In this document: piece after piece, positions 17,186 to 26,182 of the stretch
Layout: the number at the start of each line of letters is the position of its first letter
How positions within the stretch are numbered: the first letter of the stretch is position 1
Assembly: GCF_000615805.1 (NCBI RefSeq)
Contig: NZ_BAMJ01000025.1
Location: 1 to 38,257, forward strand
DNA length: 38,257 bases
Reading direction: 5' to 3'
From: Latilactobacillus fuchuensis DSM 14340 = JCM 11249
Lineage (GTDB): Bacteria > Bacillota > Bacilli > Lactobacillales > Lactobacillaceae
Translations under genes and position numbers: made by a program
The notes under the pieces: model-generated
The model's input: only the letters and a program-made list of their open reading frames with translations
Told to the model about the DNA's origin: nothing
Databases searched by the model: none

Positions 17186-17293
17186 TGGTATGCTTTAATT
17201 ATATAATTGGTATAACACTTAAATATAATACCATTAGGCTTTTTAATGTCAAGAATTTTTATTGGTATAGACTAGTTTGCACAATCGGTATAG
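17186..17293 (-). promoter_or_regulatory. glmS promoter with NagR/YvoA-like dre operators
   Basis: A minus-strand promoter, TTGACA (17247-17252) and TATTAT (17225-17230) with a 16-nt spacer, is surrounded by TGGTAT or related sites. They lie at 17186-17191, 17208-17213, 17263-17268 and 17286-17291 (CGGTAT), with an inverted ATACCA at 17228-17233. The 17208/17228 pair forms an inverted repeat over the -10, and the others are upstream or in the leader. They resemble the ATTGGTATAGAC-type dre sites of the GntR regulator NagR/YvoA, so repression relieved by amino-sugar phosphate is expected. The leader is only about 55 nt, too short for a glmS ribozyme. Confidence 0.6.
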
Positions 17294-17332
17294 TCCTCAA
17301 CGTCGATTGCTAGTCAATCTTTTTGGCGTCAA

Positions 17333-17380
17333 AAATAACGCCGGATAATCCCTGAAATATAGGACTATCGGACGTTATTT
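17333..17380. repeat. 48-nt imperfect hairpin between glmM and glmS
   Basis: Two 19-nt arms (starting AAATAACG, ending CGTTATTT) pair at 16 of 19 positions around a 10-nt loop. There is no T run, so it is not an ordinary terminator. It lies between the glmM terminator and the glmS operators. It may be an RNA stability element, an operator or the relic of a small repeat. The rest of the 345-nt gap holds only the glmS promoter region and the glmM terminator. Confidence 0.5.
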
Positions 17381-17428
17381 ATAGGATTTTAAAACACGCT
17401 TTTTCTGACAATAATTTCCGTCTAATCT

Positions 17429-17470
17429 AAAATCACCATTCAACCTCAGTTCGGGTTAAATGGTGATTTT
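17429..17470 (-). terminator. Terminator-like hairpin after glmM
   Basis: AAATCACCATT pairs with AATGGTGATTT, with an inner AACC/GGTT. The minus-strand tail is TTTTAG, a weak U run. It lies 40-80 nt past the glmM stop. Confidence 0.65.
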
Positions 17471-17508
17471 TAATTAATATTTAAAACTAAAACCGTTTGA
17501 GTCGCGCT

Positions 17509-18858
17509 CTACCCGATTTCTTCCTTAACAACTGCTGCGATTTGGTCTGCGTATTGATTGACCTTTTCTTCCGTAGCGGCTTCACACATGACGCGTAGTA
17601 ATGGTTCTGTCCCACTAGGACGCACTAGAACCCGACCGTCGCCGTTCATTTCTTTTTCGACGGTATCAATCGCGGCTTGAATTTTAGCGTTAGTTTCCCA
17701 AGCATCTTTATCAGTCACCGTTAAATTGATTAATTTTTGAGGATAAGTTTTGACTGGTGCGGCTAATTCTGATAATTTCTTACCGGTTTGTTTCATGACA
17801 TTCAACAATTGAATCCCAGTTAACATGCCATCCCCAGTATTATGATAATCAAAGATGATAATGTGACCTGATTGTTCGCCGCCTAAGTTATAACCAGACG
17901 CACGCATTTCTTCAACGACGTGCCGATCACCAACATCGGTTTGGGCGGACTTCATCCCGTTAGCTTCAATCGCTTTATACAAACCGATGTTACTCATAAC
18001 AGTCGTGACAATCGTATCTTGTTTTAAACGGCCTTTTTGTGATAAATAATGGCCTAAGATGAACATAATCTTATCACCATCGATGATATTCCCCAATTCA
18101 TCAACCGCGATACAACGATCCCCATCACCATCAAAAGCGACGCCGACATCCGCACCGGATTCAAGCACTTTACGAACCAAGTTTTCTGGATGGGTTGAAC
18201 CGACACCATCGTTAATGTTTAACCCATTAGGATGAGTTGCGGTTGTCGTGAAATCAGTTTCCAAATCGGCAAAAACACGGCTAATTAAGCCACTCGTTGA
18301 ACCGTTCGCGCCGTCCAATGCGACCTTTAAACCAGCTAAATCATCTGGAATTGTATGTTCTAGGAATTGTGTGTACTTCAAAGCGCCTTCTGGATATTCT
18401 TCAACGGTCCCTAAACCTTCGCCTTCTGGACGAGGTAACGTATCCGTTGGTGCATCAATAATCGCTTCAATTTCTTCTTCGGTTTCATCCGGTAATTTAT
18501 AACCATCGGCACCAAAGAATTTAATCCCATTATAAATTGCTGGGTTATGTGAAGCCGAAATCATAATACCGGCACTCGCTTCTTGTACCTTGATTAAATA
18601 CGCCACAGCTGGTGTTGTGATGACGCCTAATGATAAGACTTCGATCCCGACTGATAACAAACCAGAGATTAATGATTGTTCCAACATTTGACCAGAAATC
18701 CGTGTATCGCGCGCAACCAATACCTTAGGCCGTTGGTTTTTGTCTGCGTGCTTTGTTAAAACGTAACCACCGGCACGGCCTAATTTAAATGCCATTTCTG
18801 GGCTTAATTCTTGATTGGCGACACCACGGACACCATCTGTACCAAAATATTTTGCCAT
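17509..18858 (-). CDS. glmM: Phosphoglucosamine mutase GlmM
   Basis: Converts glucosamine-6-phosphate to glucosamine-1-phosphate via a phosphoserine. The active-site serine lies in ISASHNP (Ser near residue 103), the magnesium loop is DGDGDR around residue 245, and the substrate-specificity loop GGEQSGH and phosphate-binding [12 protein letters not shown] follow. At 449 residues it is normal length. GAGGAG precedes the ATG 34 nt after cdaR. Its place downstream of cdaA-cdaR is the conserved Firmicutes arrangement, in which GlmM protein can bind and inhibit CdaA. Confidence 0.97.
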   Translation of the reverse strand: MAKYFGTDGVRGVANQELSPEMAFKLGRAGGYVLTKHADKNQRPKVLVARDTRISGQMLEQSLISGLLSVGIEVLSLGVITTPAVAYLIKVQEASAGIMISASHNPAIYNGIKFFGADGYKLPDETEEEIEAIIDAPTDTLPRPEGEGLGTVEEYPEGALKYTQFLEHTIPDDLAGLKVALDGANGSTSGLISRVFADLETDFTTTATHPNGLNINDGVGSTHPENLVRKVLESGADVGVAFDGDGDRCIAVDELGNIIDGDKIMFILGHYLSQKGRLKQDTIVTTVMSNIGLYKAIEANGMKSAQTDVGDRHVVEEMRASGYNLGGEQSGHIIIFDYHNTGDGMLTGIQLLNVMKQTGKKLSELAAPVKTYPQKLINLTVTDKDAWETNAKIQAAIDTVEKEMNGDGRVLVRPSGTEPLLRVMCEAATEEKVNQYADQIAAVVKEEIG

Positions 18859-18892
18859 TTCAAAAACTCCTCTATACTATTCCAGATTATTT

Positions 18893-20005
18893 TTATTCGG
18901 TTGTTGTACTTTGACTTGTCGATGCTGACGAATCTGCCGAGCTTGATGATTGATCAGTCGATGAACTACTAGTTGATTCGGACTGACTGCTAGCCGTACT
19001 GGTACTGGCAGACGTTGTTGCGGTCGAACTTTGACTGCTCGCTTCGTTCCCATCACTCGTGACAGCCACTTTGACTTTAATCGAAGTTGGCGAACTGTCG
19101 TAAACCCCATCTGGTAAACTGATTTTAACCGTCTTAGTCGTTGAACTGGTCACATCACTTAAATCAACCGTCACCGGTAAGGATGATAACTTAGCCAACG
19201 TCTGCTGTTTCCCATAAACCGTCACATTTTGAGTGTCCGTCGTTAAGGTGTATTGATACCCAGAAACAGCGCCAGTCTTTTCTAAACTAACGGGTAATGC
19301 TTTTTTATTCATCGTAACGGCGATTTTAACGTTGACCGTTTGTGGTGAGATTAAAACATTTAAGGCCTTACCCGCAGAATCAACGGCTTGCAACAACACT
19401 TCTTCGCTGATGTCTTTTTTGGTGTCTTTAGCCAGATCAACCGTTGCAATCACTTGACTAACCGCATTAACAGCGGACTTAGCCCCACTGACTTCAACGA
19501 CATCTTGACTTAACTTAGGATTACCAATGCTGTAATCAGTCGCTAAATTCTCTTCGTTGACGTTGACCTGAATTGGGAAATTCTTCGTGACCTTTTTTTC
19601 AATCTTGACTTTAATCGTAGCTGGTTCAATTTTAACACTGATTTCTTTATTAATCCCAGTTTGCTTCAGCTTAACCGTGTGCGTCCCTGTCGATAATTTA
19701 GTTAAATCACCAATGATCCTGAAATTCAACGTATTAACGGCGGAAGTCACTAACGCGTTGGGACCCGATAATTTCACTTTCACCTTTTGCGGATAACCGG
19801 TAATGAAATATTGATCCGTATCGGCGTTAATCTGCAACGGCACTTTAACCGTTTCAGAACGGGTCGCTAACATTTGAGTCGTATTATTATCCGTTTGCCG
19901 CGTCGTATTGATCTTATCAATATTGACGTACCCAAACAGTAGGATAGCTAAGAATAACGCAAATATCCGGTAAGGCCAAGGTCCTTCAACCCATTTTTTC
20001 ATCAT
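18893..20005 (-). CDS. cdaR: CdaA regulator CdaR (YbbR-domain protein)
   Basis: A membrane-anchored extracellular regulator of the c-di-AMP synthase. An N-terminal hydrophobic helix (about residues 12-27) is followed by three or so YbbR repeats, with recurrent P-x-x-V-x-V-x-G/SG-x-x-x-x-V patterns such as GYPQKVKVKLSG. From about residue 320 to the end (370) the chain is almost only Ser, Thr, Ala and Gln with Glu/Asp, a low-complexity tail likely lying in the wall. The start overlaps the cdaA stop by 4 nt (ATGA), with GGAGG inside the end of cdaA, so the two are translationally coupled. Confidence 0.9.
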   Translation of the reverse strand: MMKKWVEGPWPYRIFALFLAILLFGYVNIDKINTTRQTDNNTTQMLATRSETVKVPLQINADTDQYFITGYPQKVKVKLSGPNALVTSAVNTLNFRIIGDLTKLSTGTHTVKLKQTGINKEISVKIEPATIKVKIEKKVTKNFPIQVNVNEENLATDYSIGNPKLSQDVVEVSGAKSAVNAVSQVIATVDLAKDTKKDISEEVLLQAVDSAGKALNVLISPQTVNVKIAVTMNKKALPVSLEKTGAVSGYQYTLTTDTQNVTVYGKQQTLAKLSSLPVTVDLSDVTSSTTKTVKISLPDGVYDSSPTSIKVKVAVTSDGNEASSQSSTATTSASTSTASSQSESTSSSSTDQSSSSADSSASTSQSTTTE

Positions 20006-20841
20006 TTACGGCCTCCTTTTTTGAAGCCATCAATGAATTCTTGTAAAAGGCTATTCTTGTCTTCCTCTTGCGTAATCAAATGCGAATTGAAATACTTCAT
20101 ATAATCATCCCGCGTCAAATCGCGCATTAATTCATTATTCTTGGTTAACGTGACACCACCGGTTTCTTCGGAAACAACAATCGTTAAAGCATCAGTGACT
20201 TCACTAATCCCGACTGCTGCTCGGTGTCGCGTCCCCAATTCTTTCGGAATTAAATTACTTTCGGAAAGTGGTAAATAGGCGGCCGCCACCGCAATTTTAC
20301 CCTCACGAATAATCACCGCACCATCATGCAATGGTGTATTGGGGATAAAGATGTTAATCAATAATTCACCAGTCACGTCAGCATCCAAATCAATCCCGGT
20401 TTCAATGTAATCTTCCAAACCAGTCTTCATTTGAATCGTGATCAATGCACCAATTCGGCGTTTTGACATGTATTGAATCGCTTTATCTAACGCTTTAATC
20501 AGTTGATTTTCTTTTTCTAATTTAGGATTGTTGCCCCGCATCAATAGTGAACCGCGACCGATATGTTCCAAGCCCCGGCGGATTTCTGGTTGGAAAATCA
20601 CGATTAACGCAATCACGATCCAGTTGATAAACTGATCCATGATATACGAAACCGTCCTTAAACCTAGATACCAACTCACAATCTTAATCAGTGCGATGAC
20701 GAGAATTCCTTTAAAGAGTTGAACTGCTTTGGTGCCACGAATGAGCATCATTAATTTATAGACAAAATACCAAACAACGATAATGTCTAATACATTGGCC
20801 AGCATGCGCCAAGTTAGTAATTGTGACCAGTCAATTGACAT
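20002..20841 (-). CDS. cdaA: Diadenylate cyclase CdaA
   Basis: Makes cyclic di-AMP from two ATP at the membrane, controlling potassium, osmolyte and wall homeostasis. Two or three transmembrane helices fill residues ~10-85; the DAC domain follows, with DGA at 173-175 and RHRAA at 205-209, the two active-site motifs. At 279 residues it matches the CdaA/DacA class. It is the first gene of cdaA-cdaR-glmM; GGGAGG precedes the ATG. No second cyclase is in the window. Confidence 0.96.
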   Translation of the reverse strand: MSIDWSQLLTWRMLANVLDIIVVWYFVYKLMMLIRGTKAVQLFKGILVIALIKIVSWYLGLRTVSYIMDQFINWIVIALIVIFQPEIRRGLEHIGRGSLLMRGNNPKLEKENQLIKALDKAIQYMSKRRIGALITIQMKTGLEDYIETGIDLDADVTGELLINIFIPNTPLHDGAVIIREGKIAVAAAYLPLSESNLIPKELGTRHRAAVGISEVTDALTIVVSEETGGVTLTKNNELMRDLTRDDYMKYFNSHLITQEEDKNSLLQEFIDGFKKGGRK

Positions 20842-20870
20842 AGCGACCTCCCTTTAAAAAAGCTGTGTTT

Positions 20871-20898
20871 ATTATACCATATAAATTCTGCCCTTTAA
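20871..20898 (-). promoter_or_regulatory. Promoter of cdaA-cdaR-glmM
   Basis: On the minus strand an extended -10, TGG plus TATAAT (20871-20879), lies 16 nt after TTAAAG (20893-20898). It is 30 nt before the cdaA start and just past the potD stop. Confidence 0.6.
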
Positions 20899-20912
20899 GT
20901 CCGACTTCCGGC

Positions 20913-21980
20913 TTAATGTTGCATCTTAAACTCCAAAAATAAATCATTGTACAAGCCCACCGTTGTCGGTGATAAATCGCTGTAAACTTGCAATTTTTGA
21001 ATCAGTTGATTGCTAGGATAAAAGGCGGGGTTATTCCGCGTGGCGGCTGGCAATAATTTTTTAGCCGCTGTGTTCGGTGTTGAATAGCCGATATAATCCG
21101 CATTTTGCGCCGCATTCTTGGGTTCTAACATGAAGTTCAAGAAGGCATACGCCGCCTTTTCATGCTTAGCGGTCTTCGGAATCACCAAATTATCAAACCA
21201 CAAATTGCTGCCTTCAGTCGGCACGACATAGTGTAGATGCGAATTGTTCGCCAGCATTTCAGCCGCTTCGCCCGACCAAGTTACCGCGACACTCGCTTCA
21301 TTTTGGACCATATACATTTTAATTTCATCCGCAACCACCGCTTTGACGTTTGGTGCCATCTGATCGAGGCGTTGTTTAGCCTTTTCCAAAGCTGCCGGAT
21401 TCGTGCTGTTGACCGATTGACCGGTTTCAATCAATCCGACCGCCATCATATCCCGCGCACTATCGACAACCATGATGTCGCCTTTATATTGCGGTTGCCA
21501 TAGGTCAGACCAACTGGTAATCGGTTGGCTCGTCAATTGATCATTGTAGATAATCCCCAACGTCCCCCAGAAATAGGGTAGCGAATAACGATTATCCGGA
21601 TCAAATGGTTGATTTAAAAATGATTGCCCGAGATTTTGATACCCCGTCAATTTTGAATGATCAATTGGTTTTAACATCTTAGCTTTGCGCATCTTTTCAA
21701 TCATGTAATCACTAGGCACCGCTAAATCATAGGCGGTTCCGCCCTGTTTGATTTTAGTGTACATCGCTTCGTTGCTATCAAAGGTTTCGACCGACACATG
21801 ATAGCCAGTTTTGGTTTCAAACTTTTTAATTAAGGCTGGATCGATGTAATCGCCCCAATTATATAACGTTAATGTATTATCCTTCGTAAAACCCTGTGAT
21901 TTTTGTAATTGGACAATGCCCAGCCACAAGGCTAAACAGGCCACTAAAATTGCAACTGCAATTCGACTTAATTTATTCAT
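20913..21980 (-). CDS. potD: Spermidine/putrescine-binding protein PotD
   Basis: The extracellular solute-binding protein of the polyamine ABC transporter PotABCD, 355 residues. A hydrophobic N-terminal segment (about 7-25) is followed by the mature start TLTLYNWGDYIDPALIKKFE, the hallmark of PotD, and later VPSDYMIEKM, YFWGTLGIIYN and VTWSGEAAEML. A Cys at residue 15 in LVAC could be a lipobox, but the hydrophobic stretch continues past it, so an uncleaved anchor is equally plausible. It overlaps potC by 4 nt (ATGA). It is the last gene; no clear terminator follows before the cdaA promoter. Confidence 0.94.
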   Translation of the reverse strand: MNKLSRIAVAILVACLALWLGIVQLQKSQGFTKDNTLTLYNWGDYIDPALIKKFETKTGYHVSVETFDSNEAMYTKIKQGGTAYDLAVPSDYMIEKMRKAKMLKPIDHSKLTGYQNLGQSFLNQPFDPDNRYSLPYFWGTLGIIYNDQLTSQPITSWSDLWQPQYKGDIMVVDSARDMMAVGLIETGQSVNSTNPAALEKAKQRLDQMAPNVKAVVADEIKMYMVQNEASVAVTWSGEAAEMLANNSHLHYVVPTEGSNLWFDNLVIPKTAKHEKAAYAFLNFMLEPKNAAQNADYIGYSTPNTAAKKLLPAATRNNPAFYPSNQLIQKLQVYSDLSPTTVGLYNDLFLEFKMQH

Positions 21981-22800
21981 TTGATTCGCGTGGCCCCCTT
22001 TCGTTTTTGCCGAGCTTTTTGAGCCTGATTCCGTTGATTAATGAAGTAATAGCCACCCACTAAAATCAGTGAGAAGACAAACATCAACGCGGATAAGGCA
22101 TTGATTTCTAAACTAATCCCTTGGCGGGCCCGCGAATAGATTTCAACGGATAAGGTTTCAAACCCGTTGCCCGTCACAAAGAAAGTGACCGCAAAATCAT
22201 CGAGTGAATAGGTAAACGCCATAAAGAAACCGGCGAAAATCCCCGAACTAATGTAGGTAAAATCACGCGACTCAACACTTGCCAATCACTTGCCCCTAAA
22301 TCACGGGCGGCATCAACTAATGCTGGCCGCATTTCATTTAACTTCGGTAACACCATCAAGACCACAATCGGAATTGAAAAAGCGATATGACTTAATAGAA
22401 CCGATCCAAAGCCCAGCCCAAGTCCTAAGAATGTGAAGAAAATCAAGAAGCTCGCCCCAATAATCACATCGGGTGACACCATTAAAATATTATTTAATGA
22501 CAAAATAATATTCCGTGTGCGGCGTTGTTTAGTGGAATAAATCCCCAAAGCCCCAAACGTCCCAATAATCGTGGCACATAGCGATGATAGAATCGCAATC
22601 AACAAGGTCTCTAGCACAATTTCAATCATCCGTTGATCGGCAAATAACGTCTGGTAGTTTTGCCAAGTAAACGATTTAAAGCCATTCATGTTGTCGCCAC
22701 TACTAAACGAATAAAAAATTAAATAGAAAATCGGTGCGTATAACAAGATAAAGATGACGATTAAATATAAATTTTGCCATTTAAACGCGTGCTTTTTCAT
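21977..22800 (-). pseudogene. potC: Polyamine ABC permease PotC, one-base frameshift
   Basis: One of two permeases of PotABCD. The N-terminal ~190 residues hold about four helices and the EAA loop DAARDLGASDWQVLSRVILPTL that contacts the ATPase. The frame then turns into WRLPIHSM and stops, while another frame continues as GIFAGFFMAFTYSLDDFAVTFF to the end. The break is at 22241-22244, where the minus strand has GGGG; five G gives RGIFAGFFM and a 274-residue protein. Such a run is a typical indel site. Overlaps of 4 nt with potB and potD are kept. Confidence 0.88.
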
Positions 22801-23612
22801 TTAAGGGTCACCTTCTTCTTGGTTTTCTTTTCACCAGTCAGGGCCATAATCAAGCCCATCGCAACGATTAAGACGACCCCAATTGTTGAACCCATCCCCC
22901 AATTCATCGTGGTTAAGAAATGTTCCTCAATCGCGGTCCCTAAGGTGATCACCCGGTTGCCCCCGATTAAACGGGTCAACATGAAGAGGGATAATGAGGG
23001 AATAAAAATCGCTTGAACGCCAGCTTTAACGCCACTCATCGTCAACGGCACAATCACTTTGGTGAAGGTTTGCCAATTGCTGGCCCCTAAATCGCGACTC
23101 GCATTGACCAATGACGGATTTAATTCTTCTAAACTGTTAAAAATCGGTAAAATCATAAACGGAATTTCAATGTACGTCGCAACCACTAAGAAACTAAAAT
23201 TAGTGAACAGAATCTGTTGTGGGCCAATGCCAAACCAACCTAGGAAATGGTTGATGGCGCCGTTTTGACTAAAAATACCAATAAAGGCGTACGCTTTTAA
23301 TAATAAGTTAATCCACGTTGGTAAAATAATCAACAGTAACCACAATTGTTTATGCTTGGTTTGATGCAACCAATAAGCCGTTGGATAACTGATCAACAAC
23401 GTGATTAAGGTGATTAAAAAGGCATACCATAGTGAATTCAACGTCATCTTCAAATAAGTCCCTGATTGAAAATAGGTTGCATAATTTTGCAACGTCGCCT
23501 GTCCGTTAATATCGAAGAAGGATTGATAAAGAATCAGCGCGACTGGGGCCAATACGAATAGCACTAACCACAGCGCGTACGGAATATAATAAATAAACTG
23601 TTTTCGCCGCAT
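22797..23612 (-). CDS. potB: Polyamine ABC permease PotB
   Basis: The partner permease of PotC, 271 residues, with about six transmembrane helices and the EAA loop NASRDLGASNWQTFTKVIVPLT. It has LPTWINLLLKAYAFIGIF, typical of PotB/PotH. GGAGGAA precedes the ATG. It lies 6 nt after potA and overlaps potC by 4 nt. The frame is intact even though potA and potC on either side are broken. Confidence 0.93.
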   Translation of the reverse strand: MRRKQFIYYIPYALWLVLFVLAPVALILYQSFFDINGQATLQNYATYFQSGTYLKMTLNSLWYAFLITLITLLISYPTAYWLHQTKHKQLWLLLIILPTWINLLLKAYAFIGIFSQNGAINHFLGWFGIGPQQILFTNFSFLVVATYIEIPFMILPIFNSLEELNPSLVNASRDLGASNWQTFTKVIVPLTMSGVKAGVQAIFIPSLSLFMLTRLIGGNRVITLGTAIEEHFLTTMNWGMGSTIGVVLIVAMGLIMALTGEKKTKKKVTLK

Positions 23613-23618
23613 GCTAAC

Positions 23619-24709
23619 CTATTCCTCCTCTTCGTAACTATCGAGTCGCGCATCGAAATCTTCTTCCGATTCCCCAAAACGCATAATATGCACATCTTCT
23701 GGTTCAAAAAACAACCCGACTTGTTGCCCGTCTTTAGCGGGGTTCGTCGAATGAATTAACCACCGGTTCTGATCAGTATCGTACGCGGTGATTTCGTAAT
23801 AATCCCCTCTAAATAATTGGGTATCAACCGTCACCACTAGTTGGCCTTGATCAACCGCCACAATATCTAAATCCTCTGGTCGTAAAACGATTTCGACGGC
23901 TTCATGGGGCCGCATGCCGCGTCGGCACATTCGAAGACCTTATTGACCATCTCAACTTGATAATCCGCGACCATCTTACCGGGTAAAATATTACTTTCAC
24001 CAATAAAATCGGCGACAAAATGGTTAATTGGTTCATCATAAATATCCACTGGCGTGCCACTTTGCAAGACCCGACCTTCATTCATGACAAAAATTTCATC
24101 ACTCATCGCTAAGGCCTCTTCTTGATCATGTGTGACAAATAAGAAGGTAATCCCTAAACGTTGTTGTAAATCGCGTAATTCATATTGCATCGCTTTGCGT
24201 AATTTCATATCAAGTGCGGATAACGGTTCATCTAGCAACAAAACTTTCGGTTCATTGGCTAGTGCGCGCGCAATGGCCACCCGTTGTTGTTGACCCCCAG
24301 ATAGCTCACTGATTTCGCGTTGATCATAACCCTCTAAACGAACTAGTTTCAACGCTTCAATGACTTTAGTTTGAACATCCGCTTTTTTGACTTTGCGTAA
24401 GTTTAACCCAAACGCAACGTTGTCAAAAACATTGAGATGTGGAAATAAAGCGTAGTCTTGAAAAACGGTATTAACTTGCCGCCGATTAGCCGGTAAATCA
24501 TTAATCCGTTGGCCTTCAAACAAAACATCCCCAGAGGTTGCATTCGTAAAGCCAGCGATAATTCTTAAAATCGTGGTTTTCCCACAACCGGACGGCCCTA
24601 ACAACGTATAAAATTTGCCTTTTTCCAAAGCCATATCGATGCCTTTTAAAATTTGGGCATCATCATATTGTTTAATGACATTTTTAAATTCCACCATTGA
24701 TTGTTCCAT
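23619..24709 (-). pseudogene. potA: Polyamine ABC ATPase PotA, one-base frameshift
   Basis: ATPase subunit driving polyamine import. The Walker [10 protein letters not shown], the Q-loop FQDYALFP, the signature LSGGQQQR and the Walker [12 protein letters not shown] are all in the first part. The frame breaks near 23917-23921: GCADA-type residues run into [11 protein letters not shown] and stop, while another frame gives [16 protein letters not shown] and the TOBE-type C-terminal domain. One more G restores [13 protein letters not shown] and 363 residues. The start is the ATG at 24709, because AAGGGG precedes it; the longest frame begins at 24739. Sequencing error is the likeliest cause of the break. 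Confidence 0.88.
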
Positions 24710-24765
24710 TTTACTTGGCCCCTTTAACAATTCATTCAATTAACTCAGTTGTCAATATCCCTTTA

Positions 24766-24794
24766 ATTATACCGTTTCCGAACTCTTATGCCAA
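24766..24794 (-). promoter_or_regulatory. Promoter of potABCD
   Basis: TTGGCA and TATAAT on the minus strand with a 17-nt spacer, ahead of potA. It overlaps the upstream region of the divergent oxidoreductase gene, whose likely -10 TATAAT is at 24814-24819. Confidence 0.75.
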
Positions 24795-24854
24795 TTTAAA
24801 CTGACGTTTGATGTATAATGACAGTAATAACGAAATCAGAAAAGGGGTTTTACA

Positions 24855-25840
24855 ATGGTCGCCTATCAAGCTTTAGTTCTAACTGCAACCGAAACTAACG
24901 TCACAGCAGCTTACGAAACGAAATTAACCCCGGCGTTACCCAAAACCGGGGTCTTAGTGAAAATCGCCTATTCCGACATCAACTACAAAGACCGACTGAC
25001 GATGAACGCTAAAAGCGGCGTCTTGAGAAACTATCCAGCAACCCCCGGTATCGACTTTGCCGGTACCGTCGTCACCTCCGATAATCTCTTTTTTGAACCC
25101 GGCGATGCGTCTTATGCACCGGCTATGGAACGGGCATTCAAATTGATGGTGGTTATGCGCAGTACGTTAAAGTCCCCAGTGATTGGCTTTTAAAACTGCC
25201 GGCAGATCTCAGTTTACAAGAAGCCATGCAATACGGCACGGCCGGTTTTACAGCGGCGATTGCGGTGACTAAGTTACTCCGCCAACCAGCAACCATCGAC
25301 CACCATACGCCCTTATTAGTGACCGGTGCGACTGGTGGTGTCGGTAGTTTCGCGCTCAGTTTTCTAGCCAAACTTGGTTTTGATCAAATCACGGCGACCA
25401 CGCGTGATTTAACCCAAAGCGCTTATCTCACCCAATTAGGGGCCGCTCACGTGTTAGCGACTGATCAACTGACCGTACAACCAACTAAATTATTAGCACA
25501 CCAAACCTATACCGGGGTGATTGATACTTTAGGCGGGCCCGTTCTAGAACACTTACTACCACTGATGCACCAAGATGGCGTGGTTGCCGCTTGTGGCAAC
25601 GCGGCTGGTATTCAACTCAACACGAGTGTCCTCCCCTTTATCTTACGTGGCGTCACGCTTTATGGGATTGATTCCGTCTATTATCCCCGTAAAGACCGTA
25701 AAGAAATCTGGCAACTACTCGCCACTAATTTCAAACCAGTTAATTGGCCAACGACTGAAACAGTGGCTTTTAACCAACTAGCAACGTTGTTTAATGAGGC
25801 AACACCGCAAACAACATCCAGAACCGTCATTCAATATTAA
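24855..25840 (+). pseudogene. YhdH/YhfP-type quinone oxidoreductase (MDR family), one-base frameshift
   Basis: A zinc-free medium-chain dehydrogenase of the YhdH/AcuI group that reduces quinone-like or acrylyl substrates with NADPH. The first part has YSDINYKDRLTM and TPGIDFAGTVV. The frame then goes into ASYAPAMERAFK and stops, while the second has the Rossmann motif VTGATGGVGSFALSFL and QYGTAGFTAA. One added G near 25109 (GATGCGTC to GATGCGGTC) gives DAVLCTGYGTGIQIDGGYAQY and a 328-residue protein of normal length. AAAAGGGG precedes the ATG. It shares the spacer with potABCD. Confidence 0.86.
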
Positions 25841-25850
25841 TCAGGACATC

Positions 25851-25882
25851 AAAAAAGCTGACCAGAAATGGTCAGCTTTTTT
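25851..25882. terminator. Bidirectional terminator; overlaps a coding end
   Basis: A-rich run, AGCTGACCA / TGGTCAGCT arms, GAAA loop, then six T. Its right arm encodes the last residues (QKS) and the stop of the HesB-like gene at 25872 onwards. Confidence 0.9.
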
Positions 25883-26171
25883 GTGCTTCAAATTGATAGG
25901 CCGGTTCATCTAACGTCTCATTGTAGGCCACGTGTAAATCGTAACCCGCAAAAAACCAATCATCGGTTTCACCAACAAAATAGGTAATCCCGTCAACCGT
26001 CACCGTTGTAATTGGTGCTTGCACTTCAGCACGTTCTACGCCTAATGAGAAACCATCGTGCACCGCAGTTTGCCCATACACTTTCCCGAAAAAGCGGACC
26101 GAATCGCCGCTCTTTAATCCTAGTTCTGATTGAAACCAATGACTCGCTGCCGGTGTAATTGTGATTTGCAT
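25872..26171 (-). CDS. HesB/YneR-like protein lacking cysteines
   Basis: A 99-residue protein of the HesB/IscA-like fold, in the YneR subgroup. It starts MQITITPAASHWFQSELGL, continues with SVRFFGKVYG and ends DLHVAYNETLDEP. True IscA proteins bind Fe-S or iron through three conserved Cys; this one has no Cys at all, so cluster assembly is unlikely. GGAGG straddles the liaR stop codon, so it is translated from the liaFSR transcript. Its role there is unknown. Confidence 0.7.
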   Translation of the reverse strand: MQITITPAASHWFQSELGLKSGDSVRFFGKVYGQTAVHDGFSLGVERAEVQAPITTVTVDGITYFVGETDDWFFAGYDLHVAYNETLDEPAYQFEAQKS

Positions 26172-26182
26172 GGTTGCGCCTC

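Noticed and set aside
17164-17224. glmS ribozyme in the glmS leader
   Set aside because: The leader from the predicted start is only about 55 nt, and no ribozyme core is visible; the control appears to be by operators.
23619-24709. Programmed frameshift in potA (and potC)
   Set aside because: No slippery heptamer with a downstream structure that I can see; six such breaks in unrelated genes fit sequencing indels better.
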